A DNA stretch of 64,000 bases from NCBI RefSeq assembly GCF_900996225.1, contig NZ_CAAJGL010000079.1, forward strand, positions 248,001 to 312,000, in the 5' to 3' direction. The stretch is from Paraburkholderia sp. BCC1884. Lineage in GTDB: Bacteria > Pseudomonadota > Gammaproteobacteria > Burkholderiales > Burkholderiaceae. A model generated the notes under the pieces. That model worked only from the letters and a program-made list of their open reading frames with translations, ran no database searches and was not told where the DNA came from. This document shows, piece after piece, positions 51,801-60,368 of the stretch; the first letter of the stretch is position 1; each line of letters opens with the position of its first letter. Both the position numbers and the translations under genes were made by a program.

Positions 51801-51994
51801 GCGGTGACAGACGACGTCATCACGTCCGGACTCGCGCCCGGATAGAAGGTCTGCACCTGGATGGTCGGATAGTCGACTTCAGGCAACGCCGAGAGCGGCA
51901 GGAAGCGCAGCGCGACGAGACCGACCAGCATGATCGCCGCCATCAGCAGCGCGGTGCCGACGGGACGCAGAATAAAGGCGCGAGAAGGATTCAT
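48860..51994 (-). CDS. mdtB: RND multidrug efflux permease MdtB/MuxB-like
   Basis: This 1044-residue RND permease begins [23 protein letters not shown] and has twelve expected membrane spans in two halves with large periplasmic loops. The proton-relay Asp pair lies in [39 protein letters not shown] and [32 protein letters not shown] are typical. It has normal length, without the insertion present in mdtC. It lies 18 bases after mdtA on the same strand, forming an mdtABC operon. No outer membrane factor is encoded in the window. Confidence 0.96.
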   Translation of the reverse strand: MNPSRAFILRPVGTALLMAAIMLVGLVALRFLPLSALPEVDYPTIQVQTFYPGASPDVMTSSVTAPLERQFGQMPSLNQMSSQSSAGSSIITLQFSLDLPLDIAEQEVQAAINAAGNLLPSDLPAPPIYAKVNPADAPIITLAITSKTMPLTQVQDLADTRLAQKISQVAGVGLVSLSGGQRPAVRIQANPRALAAYGLNLDDLRTTISNLNVNTPKGNFDGPTRNYTINANDQLTDADAYKSAVVAYKNGRAVMLTDVATIVQGAENTKLGAWVDGTPAIILNVQRQPGANVIQVVDSIKALLPQLQQSLPAALDVRIVTDRTTTIRASVRDVQFELAMSVVLVVLVMYLFLANVYATIIPSLSVPLSLIGTLAVMYLCGFSLDNLSLMALTIATGFVVDDAIVMIENIARYVEEGEDPLEAALKGSKQIGFTIISLTVSLIAVLIPLLFMGDVVGRLFHEFAITLAVTIVISAVVSLTLVPMMCAKLLRHTPPHESHRFEAKAHRSIDWVIARYAVALTWVLDRQRSTLFVALLTLVLTGVLYVFIPKGFFPVQDTGVIQAITQAPQSVSYASMAERQQELAAQILKNPDVESLTSFIGVDGSNITLNSGRMLINLKPRDDRSNTASDVIRQLQRDVAHIPGASLYMQPVQDLTIDSTVSPTQYQFMLTDPNIGEFTTWVPKLIDRLKQSPELADVATDLQDNGQSVYIEIDRATASRYGITPATVDSALYDAFGQRIISTIFTQSNQYRVILEAQPSMQHYTDSLNSIYLPSSTSTGGQVPLSSIARFIEKPAPLLVTHLSQFPATTVSFNLAPGSSLGAAVKAINQAEKDIALPASFQTRYQGAALAFQASLSNELFLILAAIVTMYIVLGVLYESFIHPITILSTLPSAGVGALLALLITGHDLDIIGIIGIVLLIGIVKKNAIMMIDFALYAEREEGKAPREAIYQACLLRFRPILMTTLAALLGALPLMLGTGAGSELRRPLGIAIAGGLIVSQLLTLFTTPVIYLAFDSLGRRARERFNRGGSSNDATPPATDAGN

Positions 51995-52012
51995 GCAGTA
52001 AGTGCCGTGCCT

Positions 52013-53428
52013 TTATTGCGAGTCTTGCGACGCGTGTTTGCGACGATGTCCACGTGCGCCGGACGCGCCGGAAGCCGCTGCCGCGCCGCCGGCACTGCTC
52101 GCGCCGTGTGCACCCGAAGCGCCGCGCGGACGGTCGGCCGGAACCGTGATTTTGGCGCCTTCCTTGAGGCGGTCCGAACCGTCGATCACCACGCGCTCGC
52201 CGACCGCGAGACCCGACTTGATGCTGGTGCGCTCGCCATCCACGGGACCGATCTTGACCGGGCGCACGGTGACGGTGTTATCCGCCTTCACGACGTACAC
52301 GAACTGACCCATCGAGCCGTTCAGCACGGACGGCGTCGGCACGATCACGGCGTCCTTGATCGTATTGACCAGCAAACGCGTATTCACGAACTGATTCGGG
52401 AACAGCAGGTTCTTCGGGTTCTGGAAAATGCCGCGCAGCTTGACCGTGCCGGTGGTGGTGTCGATCTGGTTATCCAGCGTCTCGAGCATGCCGCCTTCGA
52501 GCGAGGTCGTGTTGCTGCGGTCGTACGCCGTGACCGACAGCTTCCCGCCGCCCTGGGTCTGCTGGATGATCTGCTGCAGGTTGTCTTCGGAGGTGGTGAA
52601 GATCACGCTGATTGGCTGCAACTGCGTAATCACGACGATGCCGTTGGTCAGGCTCGGCGTGACGTAGTTGCCCGGATCGACCTGGCGCAGACCCACGCGG
52701 CCCGACGTCGGCGCGGTGATGCGCGCGTACACGAGGTCGAGCTTGTAGGTATCGATATTGGCCTGGTCGGACTTCACCGTGCCTTCGTACTGGCGCACCA
52801 GCGAGGCCTGCGTATCGACCTGCTGGCTCGCGATCGAGTCTTGCGCGAGCAGCGTCTGATAGCGCTTCAGATCGAGGCGGGCAGTTTGCAGCAGCGCCTG
52901 GTCGCGCGCGAGCGTGCCTTGCGCGTTTTCAAGCGAGATCTGGTAGGGACGCGGGTCGATCTGGGCGAGCACGTCGCCTTTCTTGACCATCTGGCCTTCC
53001 TGGAAATACACCTCCTGGAGGATGCCGCTCAACTGCGGCTGCACGGTGACGTTGGCGAGCGGCGTGACCGTGCCGAGTGCGGTCAGCACGACAGGCATTT
53101 CGCCTTGGGTCGCGGTGGCCACGTGAACGGGTTGTGCCATGTTGGCGAGGTTCGCGTTGCCACGGCGACCGGTGTGGCTGCCGCTCGCGCCGCCTGCCGC
53201 CGAAGCGCCGCTGGCGCCGCCGCCGGGGCCGCCCCACGGGTGCCAGCGCCACAGCACCACGCCGAGAATGACCAGTGCTGCAACGATCAGTGCGATGTTG
53301 CGTCCGCGATGCCGCTTCACCGCGCCCGCCGCGGGTCCAGGCGTGGCGCCGCCGGACGAGCTATTGGACGTTCTGGAGGCCGGAGCGGCGGGGCGAGAAT
53401 TTTCCGAATGCTTTTGTTGTTCGTCCAT
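52013..53428 (-). CDS. mdtA: RND efflux periplasmic adaptor MdtA-like
   Basis: This 471-residue membrane fusion protein has a short cytoplasmic N-terminus, one membrane anchor (NIALIVAALVILGVVLW, about residues 42-58), and a glycine/alanine-rich linker. The lipoyl/hairpin region follows (VATATQGEMPVVLTALGTVTPLANVTVQPQLSGILQEVYFQEGQMVKKGDVLAQIDP), then beta-barrel domains. The C-terminal 30-40 residues are Ala/Gly/Ser-rich and end in His/Arg-rich sequence. It links MdtB/MdtC to an outer membrane channel. Start set at MDEQQKHSENS, the ATG nearest the first plausible domain; the frame is open 114 bases upstream. Confidence 0.93.
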   Translation of the reverse strand: MDEQQKHSENSRPAAPASRTSNSSSGGATPGPAAGAVKRHRGRNIALIVAALVILGVVLWRWHPWGGPGGGASGASAAGGASGSHTGRRGNANLANMAQPVHVATATQGEMPVVLTALGTVTPLANVTVQPQLSGILQEVYFQEGQMVKKGDVLAQIDPRPYQISLENAQGTLARDQALLQTARLDLKRYQTLLAQDSIASQQVDTQASLVRQYEGTVKSDQANIDTYKLDLVYARITAPTSGRVGLRQVDPGNYVTPSLTNGIVVITQLQPISVIFTTSEDNLQQIIQQTQGGGKLSVTAYDRSNTTSLEGGMLETLDNQIDTTTGTVKLRGIFQNPKNLLFPNQFVNTRLLVNTIKDAVIVPTPSVLNGSMGQFVYVVKADNTVTVRPVKIGPVDGERTSIKSGLAVGERVVIDGSDRLKEGAKITVPADRPRGASGAHGASSAGGAAAASGASGARGHRRKHASQDSQ

Positions 53429-53818
53429 CGGTTCGGTCTGGTGACTGGCTTGGATGTGAGCCGCTCGCGCGACCGTGCCGCTTCGACATTCGGCGGACCG
53501 GCACGCGGGTGGCACGACAGGCGGTTTCGACAGCGGGCGCATTGCGCAGATTCAGCGCGATGCTACCCGAGGCGCGGGACAGAGATGTTAACGCAACGCG
53601 GTATCAAATCAGCTCGGCCGAGCCGTTATCGAGGGCGAAAAACGGCTGTCCGGCCGTGCGTCCCGCGACGGGAATGCGTGATCCTACGTTGTCGGCTCTG
53701 TAACAGTCCACCTGCGTATTTTTCTTTTGATTACGAAGGTTACAGGATGTATTGAAGTTGCTCTACCCGCTGAGCCCCGACTGGCCAAGCAAGTTGCGTG
53801 TGGTGCTGCACGGGCGGC
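53429..53818. other. intergenic region with tRNA D-arm-like scrap
   Basis: About 390 bases between mdtA (whose promoter lies at the left) and the stop of the IclR gene. Apart from the D-arm-like sequence at 53755-53775 I see no gene or hairpin with a U-tract. A short T-rich patch at 53718-53730 lowers the GC content. Confidence 0.5.
53755..53775 (-). other. tRNA D-arm-like remnant
   Basis: On the minus strand the sequence GCTCAGCGGGTAGAGCAACT matches the D-stem, D-loop and following bases common to many bacterial tRNAs. No acceptor stem, anticodon stem or T-arm can be folded from the flanking bases, so this is not a tRNA gene. It may be a leftover of a disrupted tRNA or chance. Confidence 0.3.
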
Positions 53819-54655
53819 TCAGGTGTCGAGCCGGCGTCCCGGCGTGCCGCCGATCTCCAGCACGATCCTCGCCACGCACTCGAGCAGGGCCGGCGCGGCG
53901 CGCGCGATCAGCCAGTCGCGCGGACACTGGTCCGCCGAGCCGCCGCAGTTGACGGCATAGCGCTCGCCGGAGGGGCCGGTGAAGCCGAGTGCGATCGCGT
54001 TCAGCCCGTCGTGCCACTCGCCGGTGGCAATCGCGTAACCGCGTTCGAGGGTGTCCTGCACCGCGCTGTCGAGCCGATTGCCGACGTGACCCCAGTCGTC
54101 GCCTTCGGCGGCCTGCAGGCCGATCATGAGTTTCTCCCGATCCGGCACCGACAACGCCGCCAGATAGGCGCGCCCGATCGCGGTCCGGCTCAGATTCATG
54201 CGTGAGCCGATTTCGAGGCGCGATACCAGCACGGCCGAGCGAGGCCGGATCGCATCGATTACCACCATGTCGAGTCGGTCGCGCACGGCCAGATGCACGG
54301 AGAGCGCGGTGCGCTCGGCCAGATCGATCAGAAAAGGCCGCGCGCGTGCCCGAATATCGAAATTGCGTAGAAAACCATTGCTCAGTTCCAGTACCGACGA
54401 GGTCAGCACGAACCGTTCGCTGTCGGGCAGGCGGAACAGAAAGCCCGCGCTGACCAGCGTGGCGGTGATACGCGAGACCGTCGGTTTGGGAATGCCGGTC
54501 AGTTCCGTCAATTCGCGATTGGAAAGTGGGGCGTCGGCGGCGGCGACCGAACGCAGCACTGTCAGGCCACGCGCAAGAGCGGTGACTTCATCGCCCGAGC
54601 CATCTTTGTCTTTGGCGGCGTCCGCGGCAATTCTGGAAGACGTGGGTCGGTTCAT
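53819..54655 (-). CDS. IclR family transcriptional regulator
   Basis: This 278-residue regulator has an N-terminal winged helix-turn-helix (about 25-90: ARGLTVLRSVAAADAPLSNRELTELTGIPKPTVSRITATLVSAGFLFRLP). A C-terminal IclR effector-binding domain (about 105-265) follows: FDIRARARPFLIDLAERTALSVHLAVRDRLDMVVIDAIRPRS and later GYAIATGEWHDGLNAIALGF. Such regulators usually control an adjacent divergent catabolic operon, but here no gene lies divergent for about 700 bases, so the target is not evident. Confidence 0.92.
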   Translation of the reverse strand: MNRPTSSRIAADAAKDKDGSGDEVTALARGLTVLRSVAAADAPLSNRELTELTGIPKPTVSRITATLVSAGFLFRLPDSERFVLTSSVLELSNGFLRNFDIRARARPFLIDLAERTALSVHLAVRDRLDMVVIDAIRPRSAVLVSRLEIGSRMNLSRTAIGRAYLAALSVPDREKLMIGLQAAEGDDWGHVGNRLDSAVQDTLERGYAIATGEWHDGLNAIALGFTGPSGERYAVNCGGSADQCPRDWLIARAAPALLECVARIVLEIGGTPGRRLDT

Positions 54656-55034
54656 GTGCGTTTTTTGGAACTTTATTTCAATTTTCTTGATCTTCCTGTG
54701 CGCGACGCGCTTACATCCGTGGCCTCACGCAGCCCCATTTTGGGGCGTCAACCTGTTTTTCATCGGAAGATTCATTGTATCGGAATATTTTGCCGAGGCA
54801 CTTGAGACCATTTTAGATTTTGCTTGACTTAGTCAGCATAAGCATAAAAAATGGAATCTCATTTCGAAAGACGGTTTCAGGTTCTGCAGTTTCAAACGCG
54901 GAATTTGTCGCGGTCCGCGCAGTGTCTGGTCGAGTGTCTTCCATAGTCCTCCCAACAATCTGGCGGGCCCGTGCCCAGCATGCCTTGCAGTGCGCCGCAT
55001 CGGCAACCCGGCGCTTTCGAATATCGTCTCTCAG

Positions 55035-55102
55035 GTTCTAGCACGGCCCTCGGAATGGCTAGAACTTTTTAAGGCGTCACGGCAACGTGACGCCTTTTTT
55101 TT
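55035..55102 (+). ncRNA. candidate small RNA 3' end (two hairpins and U-tract)
   Basis: A perfect 8-base inverted repeat GTTCTAGC / GCTAGAAC (55035-55042 and 55058-55065) is followed directly by a perfect terminator stem. No open reading frame leads into it, so the transcript, if any, is likely non-coding. Its 5' end is unknown and may extend upstream towards about 54850. Confidence 0.35.
55071..55102 (+). terminator. strong rho-independent terminator
   Basis: Ten-base arms AAGGCGTCAC (55071-55080) and GTGACGCCTT (55087-55096) with a 6-base loop, followed by an unbroken run of eight T (55095-55102). It is on the plus strand and does not follow any recognisable gene. Confidence 0.85.
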
Positions 55103-55380
55103 CGTCCCGGCTTTAACCTGCTTTCGGCATGCCGCAGGTTATTTTGTCCTTTTGTCCGCTATTCATCTGCTGAATAAGCGTCGCGACAGTTTGGCCCGGC
55201 TTGCCCGCATGTTCCGTGATCTACCGCACGAAACCGGGCGGTTATTCATACGATCAGGCTCATGGCCGCCGTATCGAGTCGCCAAGGCGCGGCGCTTTTC
55301 AACGGCCGCAGTCGAGTGTCTGCGCTTCAGCGAAAGCGGTGTCGCGCCGGCCGGGGCATGCCTGACGGGCGCGAAGCCGC

Positions 55381-55761
55381 TTAGCGCGACAGCAGCGAGA
55401 CCGTCGCGATACCGAGCACGGTCATCGCAATCGACGCGCCGACGTGCAGCACGATCTCGCCCGCCGCCCAGCCGAGTCGGCCGTCCTGCAGGCGCTGCAC
55501 GACTTCGGCGGAAAACGTGGAGAAGGTCGACAGTCCGCCCATCATGCCGGTGATGACGAAAAGCCGCCATTCGGGCGCAATTTGCGGCGCGCGCGCGAAG
55601 CCGGCGACCGCCACGCCGATCACATAGCCGGCGATGACATTGGCCGCGAACGTCCCAAGCGGCAAGCTGCTGAACACGCCGTTCAGACGGATGCCGAGAA
55701 ACCAGCGGAACAGCGAGCCGAGTGCGCCGCCGATGGCGACAGCGAGAAAGGACCAATACAT
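55381..55761 (-). CDS. crcB: fluoride channel/exporter CrcB (Fluc)
   Basis: This 126-residue membrane protein has four hydrophobic segments and the family signatures [14 protein letters not shown] (residues 37-50, conserved Asn at 41) and [12 protein letters not shown] (75-86, with the phenylalanines that line the pore). Fluc proteins form dual-topology dimers that let fluoride leave the cell. The ATG is preceded by AGG. The fluoride riboswitch about 80 bases upstream confirms the function independently. Confidence 0.96.
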   Translation of the reverse strand: MYWSFLAVAIGGALGSLFRWFLGIRLNGVFSSLPLGTFAANVIAGYVIGVAVAGFARAPQIAPEWRLFVITGMMGGLSTFSTFSAEVVQRLQDGRLGWAAGEIVLHVGASIAMTVLGIATVSLLSR

Positions 55762-55838
55762 GGGAACCTGGTAAATCTGGAAGGTCGACGATCCGGGCTG
55801 AGCGGAAAGCGCGACGCTGCGCTAGCCGTTCACCCGGG

Positions 55839-55889
55839 CGAGGCAGGCATCATCAGCCACGCGGGCGGTTGAGGGAGGATGCCATCTCC
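55839..55889 (-). promoter_or_regulatory. fluoride riboswitch (crcB motif) aptamer
   Basis: Read on the minus strand from 55889 the leader gives GGAGATGGCATCCTCCC, then TCAACCGCC, CGCGT, GGC and TGATGATGCCTGCC. This matches the crcB RNA layout of Thermotoga petrophila: P1 stem GGAG/CTCC, a GCC/GGC hairpin, the conserved TGATG, and the pseudoknot in which GGCATC pairs with GATGCC. It lies about 80 bases upstream of crcB on the same strand. Fluoride binding should turn crcB on; whether by termination or ribosome-site control is not clear. Confidence 0.85.
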
Positions 55890-55959
55890 AGCGCCGCAGT
55901 CTAACATCGGCTCCACGCACGGGGGACAGCGTGCCGCGGCATGCAGCAAGCCAGGTTGC

Positions 55960-57162
55960 CTAGCCGACGCTTTCGCGCTCGGGCGTCGCCGAGATGCGGT
56001 GAATCGACAGATCCGCACCGTTGTATTCGTCTTCCTGGTCGAGCCGCAGTCCCACGGTCAGGCGGATCGCGCCGTAGACGAGCGTGCCGCCGAGCGTCGC
56101 GATCACGATGCCGCCCAGCGTGCCGACCAGCTGCGCACCGAACGACACGCCGCCCATCCCGCCGAGCGCCCGCAGGCCGAAGATGCCCGCGGCGATGCCG
56201 CCCCACGCGCCGCACAGACCGTGCAGCGGCCACACGCCGAGCACGTCGTCGACCCGCCAGCGGTTCTGTACGCAGGTGAACATCTGCACGAACAGCACGC
56301 CCGCGACTGCGCCCGTCACCAGCGCGCCGAGCGGGTGCATCACGTCGGAGCCGGCGCATACCGCAACCAGGCCCGCGAGCGGGCCGTTGTAGGTGAAGCC
56401 GGGATCGTTGCGGCCGGCAAGCCACGCGCTCAGCGTGCCGCCGACCATTGCCATCAGCGAGTTGACGGCGACCAGACCGCTGATCTTGTCGATGGTTTGC
56501 GCGCTCATCACGTTGAAGCCGAACCAGCCGACCGCCAGCACCCATGCACCCAGGGCGAGAAACGGAATGTTCGACGGCGGATGCGCGGCAATCCCGCCGT
56601 CGCGATGATAGCGGCCATGACGCGCGCCCAGCAGCAGGATAGCCGGCAAGGCGACCCAGCCGCCGAACGCGTGGACCACCACGGAGCCGGCGAAATCGTG
56701 AAACGGCACCCCGAACAGCTGGGTCAGCCAGCCTTGAACGCCGAAGCGGTTATTCCACGCGATGCCTTCGAAAAACGGATAGACGAAGCCGACCAGCACG
56801 AACGTGGCGAACAGTTGCGGATTGAATTTCGAGCGCTCGGCGATGCCACCCGAGACGATCGCGGGAATCGCGGCGGCGAAGGTCAGCAGAAAGAAGAAGC
56901 GCACCAGCGCGTAGCCGTTGTGCGCGGCCAGCGATTCGGCGTTGCCGAAGAATTGCACCCCGTAGGCAATCGTGTAGCCGATAAAGAAGTAGGCGATCGT
57001 CGACACGGCAAAGTCGACCAGGATTTTGACCAGTGCATTGACCTGATTCTTCTTGCGCACCGTGCCAAGTTCGAGAAACGCGAAACCTGCGTGCATGGCT
57101 AGCACCATGGCGGCGCCGAGTAAGAGGAACAGGGTGTCGGTGCCGGTTTTCAAGCTGTCCAT
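55960..57162 (-). CDS. amt: ammonium transporter (Amt family)
   Basis: This 400-residue membrane protein has eleven or so hydrophobic segments. The twin pore histidines are visible in VVVHAFGGWVALPAILLLG and VWPLHGLCGAWGGIAAG. Segments GGIAERSKFNPQLFATFVLVGFVYPFFEGIAW, GFNVMSAQTI and CAGSDVMHPLGALVTGAVAG are typical of Amt proteins. It lacks a signal peptide start visible in some Amt proteins; the chosen ATG (MDSLKTGTD) puts the first span at residues 6-27. A glnK gene is not adjacent. A probable sigma-54 promoter lies just upstream, consistent with nitrogen control. Confidence 0.94.
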   Translation of the reverse strand: MDSLKTGTDTLFLLLGAAMVLAMHAGFAFLELGTVRKKNQVNALVKILVDFAVSTIAYFFIGYTIAYGVQFFGNAESLAAHNGYALVRFFFLLTFAAAIPAIVSGGIAERSKFNPQLFATFVLVGFVYPFFEGIAWNNRFGVQGWLTQLFGVPFHDFAGSVVVHAFGGWVALPAILLLGARHGRYHRDGGIAAHPPSNIPFLALGAWVLAVGWFGFNVMSAQTIDKISGLVAVNSLMAMVGGTLSAWLAGRNDPGFTYNGPLAGLVAVCAGSDVMHPLGALVTGAVAGVLFVQMFTCVQNRWRVDDVLGVWPLHGLCGAWGGIAAGIFGLRALGGMGGVSFGAQLVGTLGGIVIATLGGTLVYGAIRLTVGLRLDQEDEYNGADLSIHRISATPERESVG

Positions 57163-57198
57163 CGAGATGTCCGCATTGCCAAAAAAGCGGGCATTGAA

Positions 57199-57214
57199 TG
57201 CAAGAAGTGGGCCA
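57199..57214 (-). promoter_or_regulatory. probable sigma-54 promoter of amt
   Basis: Minus-strand TGGCCCACTTCTTGCA agrees with the sigma-54 consensus (TGGCACG, four bases, TTGCA), with the invariant GG and GC exactly ten bases apart. It lies about 37 bases before the amt ATG, a suitable distance for a start site near 57189. Confidence 0.55.
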
Positions 57215-57229
57215 AAGTTGTGCCGGAAA

Positions 57230-57245
57230 GCGCCTCGACGGTGCA
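57230..57245 (-). promoter_or_regulatory. possible NtrC-binding site upstream of amt
   Basis: Minus-strand TGCACCGTCGAGGCGC resembles the NtrC consensus TGCACC, five bases, GGTGC, with one mismatch. It lies about 16 bases upstream of the sigma-54-like -24 element, closer than usual, so it is tentative. Confidence 0.3.
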
Positions 57246-57593
57246 ATCCGGCACCGGGATGGACCTGTTGAGTCGGTCGGTCGACCCTCGTCGAATTTTC
57301 CGCTGCACGGCTATTGTGGCTCGATGCACCATATAAGTGCGTTAAGGCTCTAACTTGGAAGTTGAGATCCAAATTCGGGCTAAATATTCGATTTGATTTA
57401 CGTTTAATTCAAAGTGCTGACGGCTTTCGCAGTTTCCGCGGTTTGCGCTTTCGCGTTGCCGTAGGCGTCGACACGGGACGTTTGGCGCTCAATGCCTGGT
57501 CCTTGGCGTGCAGCTATGTTTTCTTTTCAAACGCCGACATAATGTGCCGACCCCGTGCATGATCTGCCGGCCATCGACCTCCAATGCGCATGC

Positions 57594-59282
57594 ATGAGAC
57601 TGACCACTAAAGGCCTGCTGCTGATTGCGATTCCAGCCATCTTCGAGCTGGCGTTGCTGTCTGGATTGGTGAAGGCGCAGTCCGATGCGGCGCAGGCAGA
57701 GCGCTGGGCAATCCATAGCGAAGACGTGCTGCGCCAGACCACCGCGATCCTCGATCCGGTGCTGGGCGAATCCGTCGCGTTGCGCGGCGCGGTGCTCGTC
57801 AACGATGCGCACTTCGTCACGCCGGTCGCCGTGTGGATGGATGTCGACCGGCGTATCGATCAACTGGCCGAACTGGTCGCCGACAATCCGGCGCAGGTCG
57901 AGCGCGTGGTGGCGGTGCGCCAGGAGGTGCAGGCCTATCGCCAGTGGTCGGACCGGGTGCAGGACATGCTGCATTCCGGGCGGCGGCGCGACGTGCTCGA
58001 GCGCTTCCGCGATCTGGCGCAGTCCGACGTGCTCGATCGGTTCCGGGCCCAGGTGGTGGCGTTCCAGTCCGAAGAGCGGCGCCTCGACACCGTGCGCTCC
58101 AGCGCCGCCGAGGCCGCGCGCGAGCGTCAACAATGGCTGGTGGTCGCGGCGGTGCTCGGCTCGTTACTGTTCGTCGCGTTGTCCGTGGGGCTCTTCACCC
58201 GTGGCGTGCGCGGCCGGCTGGTCCTGCTGACCGACAACGCCGGGCGTCTCGCGAGCAATGAACCACTCGCGCCGATCGCGCCGGGCCGCGACGAAATTGC
58301 CCGACTCGACCTCACCTTGCACGACACGAGCCGGCGTCTGCTCGAGGCCGAGCGCATCCAGGCGCGCTTTCAGGCCGATCTGGCGCGCCGCACCGGCGAA
58401 CTGGCGCGGATCAACGAGACGCTGCGGCAGCAGACTCAGGAAAACGAAATGTTCATCTACAGCGTGTCGCACGATCTGCGCGCGCCGCTGGTGAATCTGC
58501 AGGGCTTCTCGAAAGAACTGATTCGCGCCTGCGACGAACTGCGCGCGGCGGTACGCGAGTCGTCGCTCGCCGCCGAGACGCGACAGCGCATCGAGCGGGT
58601 GGTCGACGAGGACATCGGCGAGGCGCTGCACTATCTGCAGACGGCCGTCTTGCGCGCGTCGCATATCATCGACGCGTTGTTGCGCCTGTCGCGGGTGGGG
58701 CGTGTCGAGTATCGCCAGCAGAAAGTCGAGGTGCGCGATATCGTGCCGCGCGTGATCGACGCCATGCAGGGTTCGATCCGGGCGCGCAGCGCGCACGTGA
58801 GCGTCGACGAATTGCCGGCAGTATGGGGCGACCCCACTGCGCTGGAGCAGGTGTTCGCCAACCTGATTGGTAACGCGGTGAATTATCTGGACCCGTCGCG
58901 TGAAGGGCGCATCGAGATCGGCACGACGCCGGCGCCGCCGGGCGTTCATTCGCTGCGGATCTTTTACGTGCGCGACAACGGCTTGGGCATTCCCGCGGTC
59001 GCGTTGCCGCGTCTGTTCAATGCGTTTCAACGACTGCACGGCAATGTCGCGGCGGGCGAGGGCATCGGCCTCGCACTCGTACGGCGCGTGGTGGAGCGGC
59101 ACGGCGGACGCGTGTGGGCGGAATCGAAAGAGGGGGTGGGAACGACGTTTTATCTGTCACTACCTGAAGCGGAGAAGCACAGCGTTGCGCAGAGTGCGGA
59201 CGCGGTCGTCGTGTCGCAAGCGCCGCAAGTGGCGCAGTCTCGCGGGCATCGTGAGGCGCACTATCTGCGCGCGCTGGATTAG
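57594..59282 (+). CDS. sensor histidine kinase with periplasmic CHASE3-like domain
   Basis: This 562-residue membrane sensor has a first span (about 6-24), a helical periplasmic CHASE3-like domain (about 28-178), and a second span (about 181-203). A HAMP-like segment, a coiled coil, a HisKA domain with H293 in YSVSHDLRAPLVNLQGF, and an HATPase domain (VFANLIGNAVNYL, VRDNGLGIP, GEGIGLALVRRVVERHGG, GTTFYLSLP) follow. It should autophosphorylate and pass the phosphate to a response regulator, but none is encoded nearby, so it is an orphan kinase. The ATG at MRLTTKG is chosen since it begins just before the first span. Confidence 0.92.
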   Translation: MRLTTKGLLLIAIPAIFELALLSGLVKAQSDAAQAERWAIHSEDVLRQTTAILDPVLGESVALRGAVLVNDAHFVTPVAVWMDVDRRIDQLAELVADNPAQVERVVAVRQEVQAYRQWSDRVQDMLHSGRRRDVLERFRDLAQSDVLDRFRAQVVAFQSEERRLDTVRSSAAEAARERQQWLVVAAVLGSLLFVALSVGLFTRGVRGRLVLLTDNAGRLASNEPLAPIAPGRDEIARLDLTLHDTSRRLLEAERIQARFQADLARRTGELARINETLRQQTQENEMFIYSVSHDLRAPLVNLQGFSKELIRACDELRAAVRESSLAAETRQRIERVVDEDIGEALHYLQTAVLRASHIIDALLRLSRVGRVEYRQQKVEVRDIVPRVIDAMQGSIRARSAHVSVDELPAVWGDPTALEQVFANLIGNAVNYLDPSREGRIEIGTTPAPPGVHSLRIFYVRDNGLGIPAVALPRLFNAFQRLHGNVAAGEGIGLALVRRVVERHGGRVWAESKEGVGTTFYLSLPEAEKHSVAQSADAVVVSQAPQVAQSRGHREAHYLRALD

Positions 59283-59605
59283 CAGGCGGTGAAGAGTCTG
59301 CGCGGTTTGAGCAGCTTGCTACCGCGAATCGACCAGTAACAGGCGCAGGCGATCAGGACGGCGACGCCCGCGAGCGCTTCGAGCGGCGCGGCACGCAAGC
59401 CCATTAATCCGTCGATCGTGAAGAGACCGCGCGCGCCGATCAGCAACGCGCCCCACAGCGAGCACGCAGCCTGCGCCAGCATGCGCGTGCCCGTGAGCCG
59501 CCGCGCACGGTTTTCCCGCGACCAGCTGGCCGAGGTCCGTGCGCAGAAAAAAGCAATCGCCATCAAAGTCACGGCGAGAATGACGATCCAGTCGGTCAGT
59601 TCCAT
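59279..59605 (-). CDS. small membrane protein of unknown function
   Basis: This 108-residue protein has an N-terminal span (WIVILAVTLMAIAFFCA, residues 6-22) and probably two more (about 45-62 and 72-93). I do not recognise a family. GGGAG precedes the ATG. Its TAA stop overlaps the TAG stop of the convergent histidine kinase gene by two bases. Confidence 0.75.
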   Translation of the reverse strand: MELTDWIVILAVTLMAIAFFCARTSASWSRENRARRLTGTRMLAQAACSLWGALLIGARGLFTIDGLMGLRAAPLEALAGVAVLIACACYWSIRGSKLLKPRRLFTAC

Positions 59606-59786
59606 GAAAACGCTCCCAAGTCAACGGGCGACTATAGGAAAGCCTTTCGCTACGAACTATCGGACTAGTCTCAAATATGGGATGTGTTGGCGAGCGCGAG
59701 AAGACTCATTGCCTGGCGCTCGCCGCGCTGCGCCGTGAGGCGGCCGCTCGTCGATCCGATCGGCGACGCGGCCAGCAAGCACTCGC

Positions 59787-60368
59787 TCAGAGTTCGATTT
59801 TCGTGCCGAGCAGCACGAGGAACTGTCGCAGCCATTCGGGATGCGCGGGCCACGCGGGTGCGGTGACGAAATTGCCGTCGGTGATCGCTGCGTCGACGGG
59901 AATGTCGGCGTACTCGCCGCCGGCCATTTTGACCTCGGGCGCGCAGGCCGGGTAAGCCGAAATGCGTTTGCCGCGGATCACGTCGGCGGCGGCCAGCAGT
60001 TGCGCGGCGTGGCAGATTGCGGCGATCGGCTTGCCGGCTTCGGCGAATTGCCGCACCAGCTCGATCACTTTGCGATTGAGCCGCAGATATTCGGGCGCGC
60101 GGCCGCCGGCGATCGCGAGTGCGTCGTACTGGTGGGGATCGGCGTCGTCGAACGATGCATTGAGCGCGAACAGGTGACCGGGCTTTTCAGTGTAAGTCTG
60201 GTCGCCCTCGAAATCGTGGATCGCGGTCTTGATGCGATCGCCCGCCTTCTTGTCCGGGCAGACCGCATCGACCTGGTGGCCGACTGCCTGTAGCGCCTGA
60301 AACGGCACCATCGTTTCGTAATCCTCGGCGAAATCGCCGGTCAGAAACAGAATCTTCTTTGCCGCCAT
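59787..60368 (-). CDS. DJ-1/PfpI family protein
   Basis: This 193-residue protein of the DJ-1/PfpI superfamily shows the conserved E15 (DFAEDYET), the nucleophile elbow [10 protein letters not shown] with C119 and neighbouring H120, and [12 protein letters not shown]. Members are cysteine proteases, deglycases or stress chaperones; which applies here cannot be told from sequence alone. GGAGG lies just before the ATG of MAAKKIL, making this the start rather than the in-frame ATG 21 bases upstream. It is monocistronic. Confidence 0.9.
   Translation of the reverse strand: MAAKKILFLTGDFAEDYETMVPFQALQAVGHQVDAVCPDKKAGDRIKTAIHDFEGDQTYTEKPGHLFALNASFDDADPHQYDALAIAGGRAPEYLRLNRKVIELVRQFAEAGKPIAAICHAAQLLAAADVIRGKRISAYPACAPEVKMAGGEYADIPVDAAITDGNFVTAPAWPAHPEWLRQFLVLLGTKIEL

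Larger units (their letters stand above)
54656..55380. other. 725-base gene-poor, AT-richer region
   Basis: No credible protein gene was found between the IclR start and the crcB stop. The first 250 bases are clearly lower in GC than the rest of the window and should contain the iclR promoter. A candidate small RNA with two hairpins and a strong terminator ends at 55102. The remaining part towards crcB contains only short overlapping frames without bias. Confidence 0.55.
57163..57593. other. divergent intergenic region amt / sensor kinase
   Basis: About 430 bases between amt and the divergent histidine kinase gene. It holds a probable sigma-54 promoter and NtrC-like site for amt near its left end and an AT-rich patch at about 57340-57420. 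No convincing coding frame is present. Confidence 0.5.

Noticed and set aside
51713..53755. A 680-codon plus-strand frame
   Set aside because: Antisense to mdtA and the start of mdtB; composition is Arg/His-rich and no domain is present.
53740..53800. A complete tRNA gene on the minus strand
   Set aside because: Only the D-arm matches; acceptor, anticodon and T stems cannot be paired.
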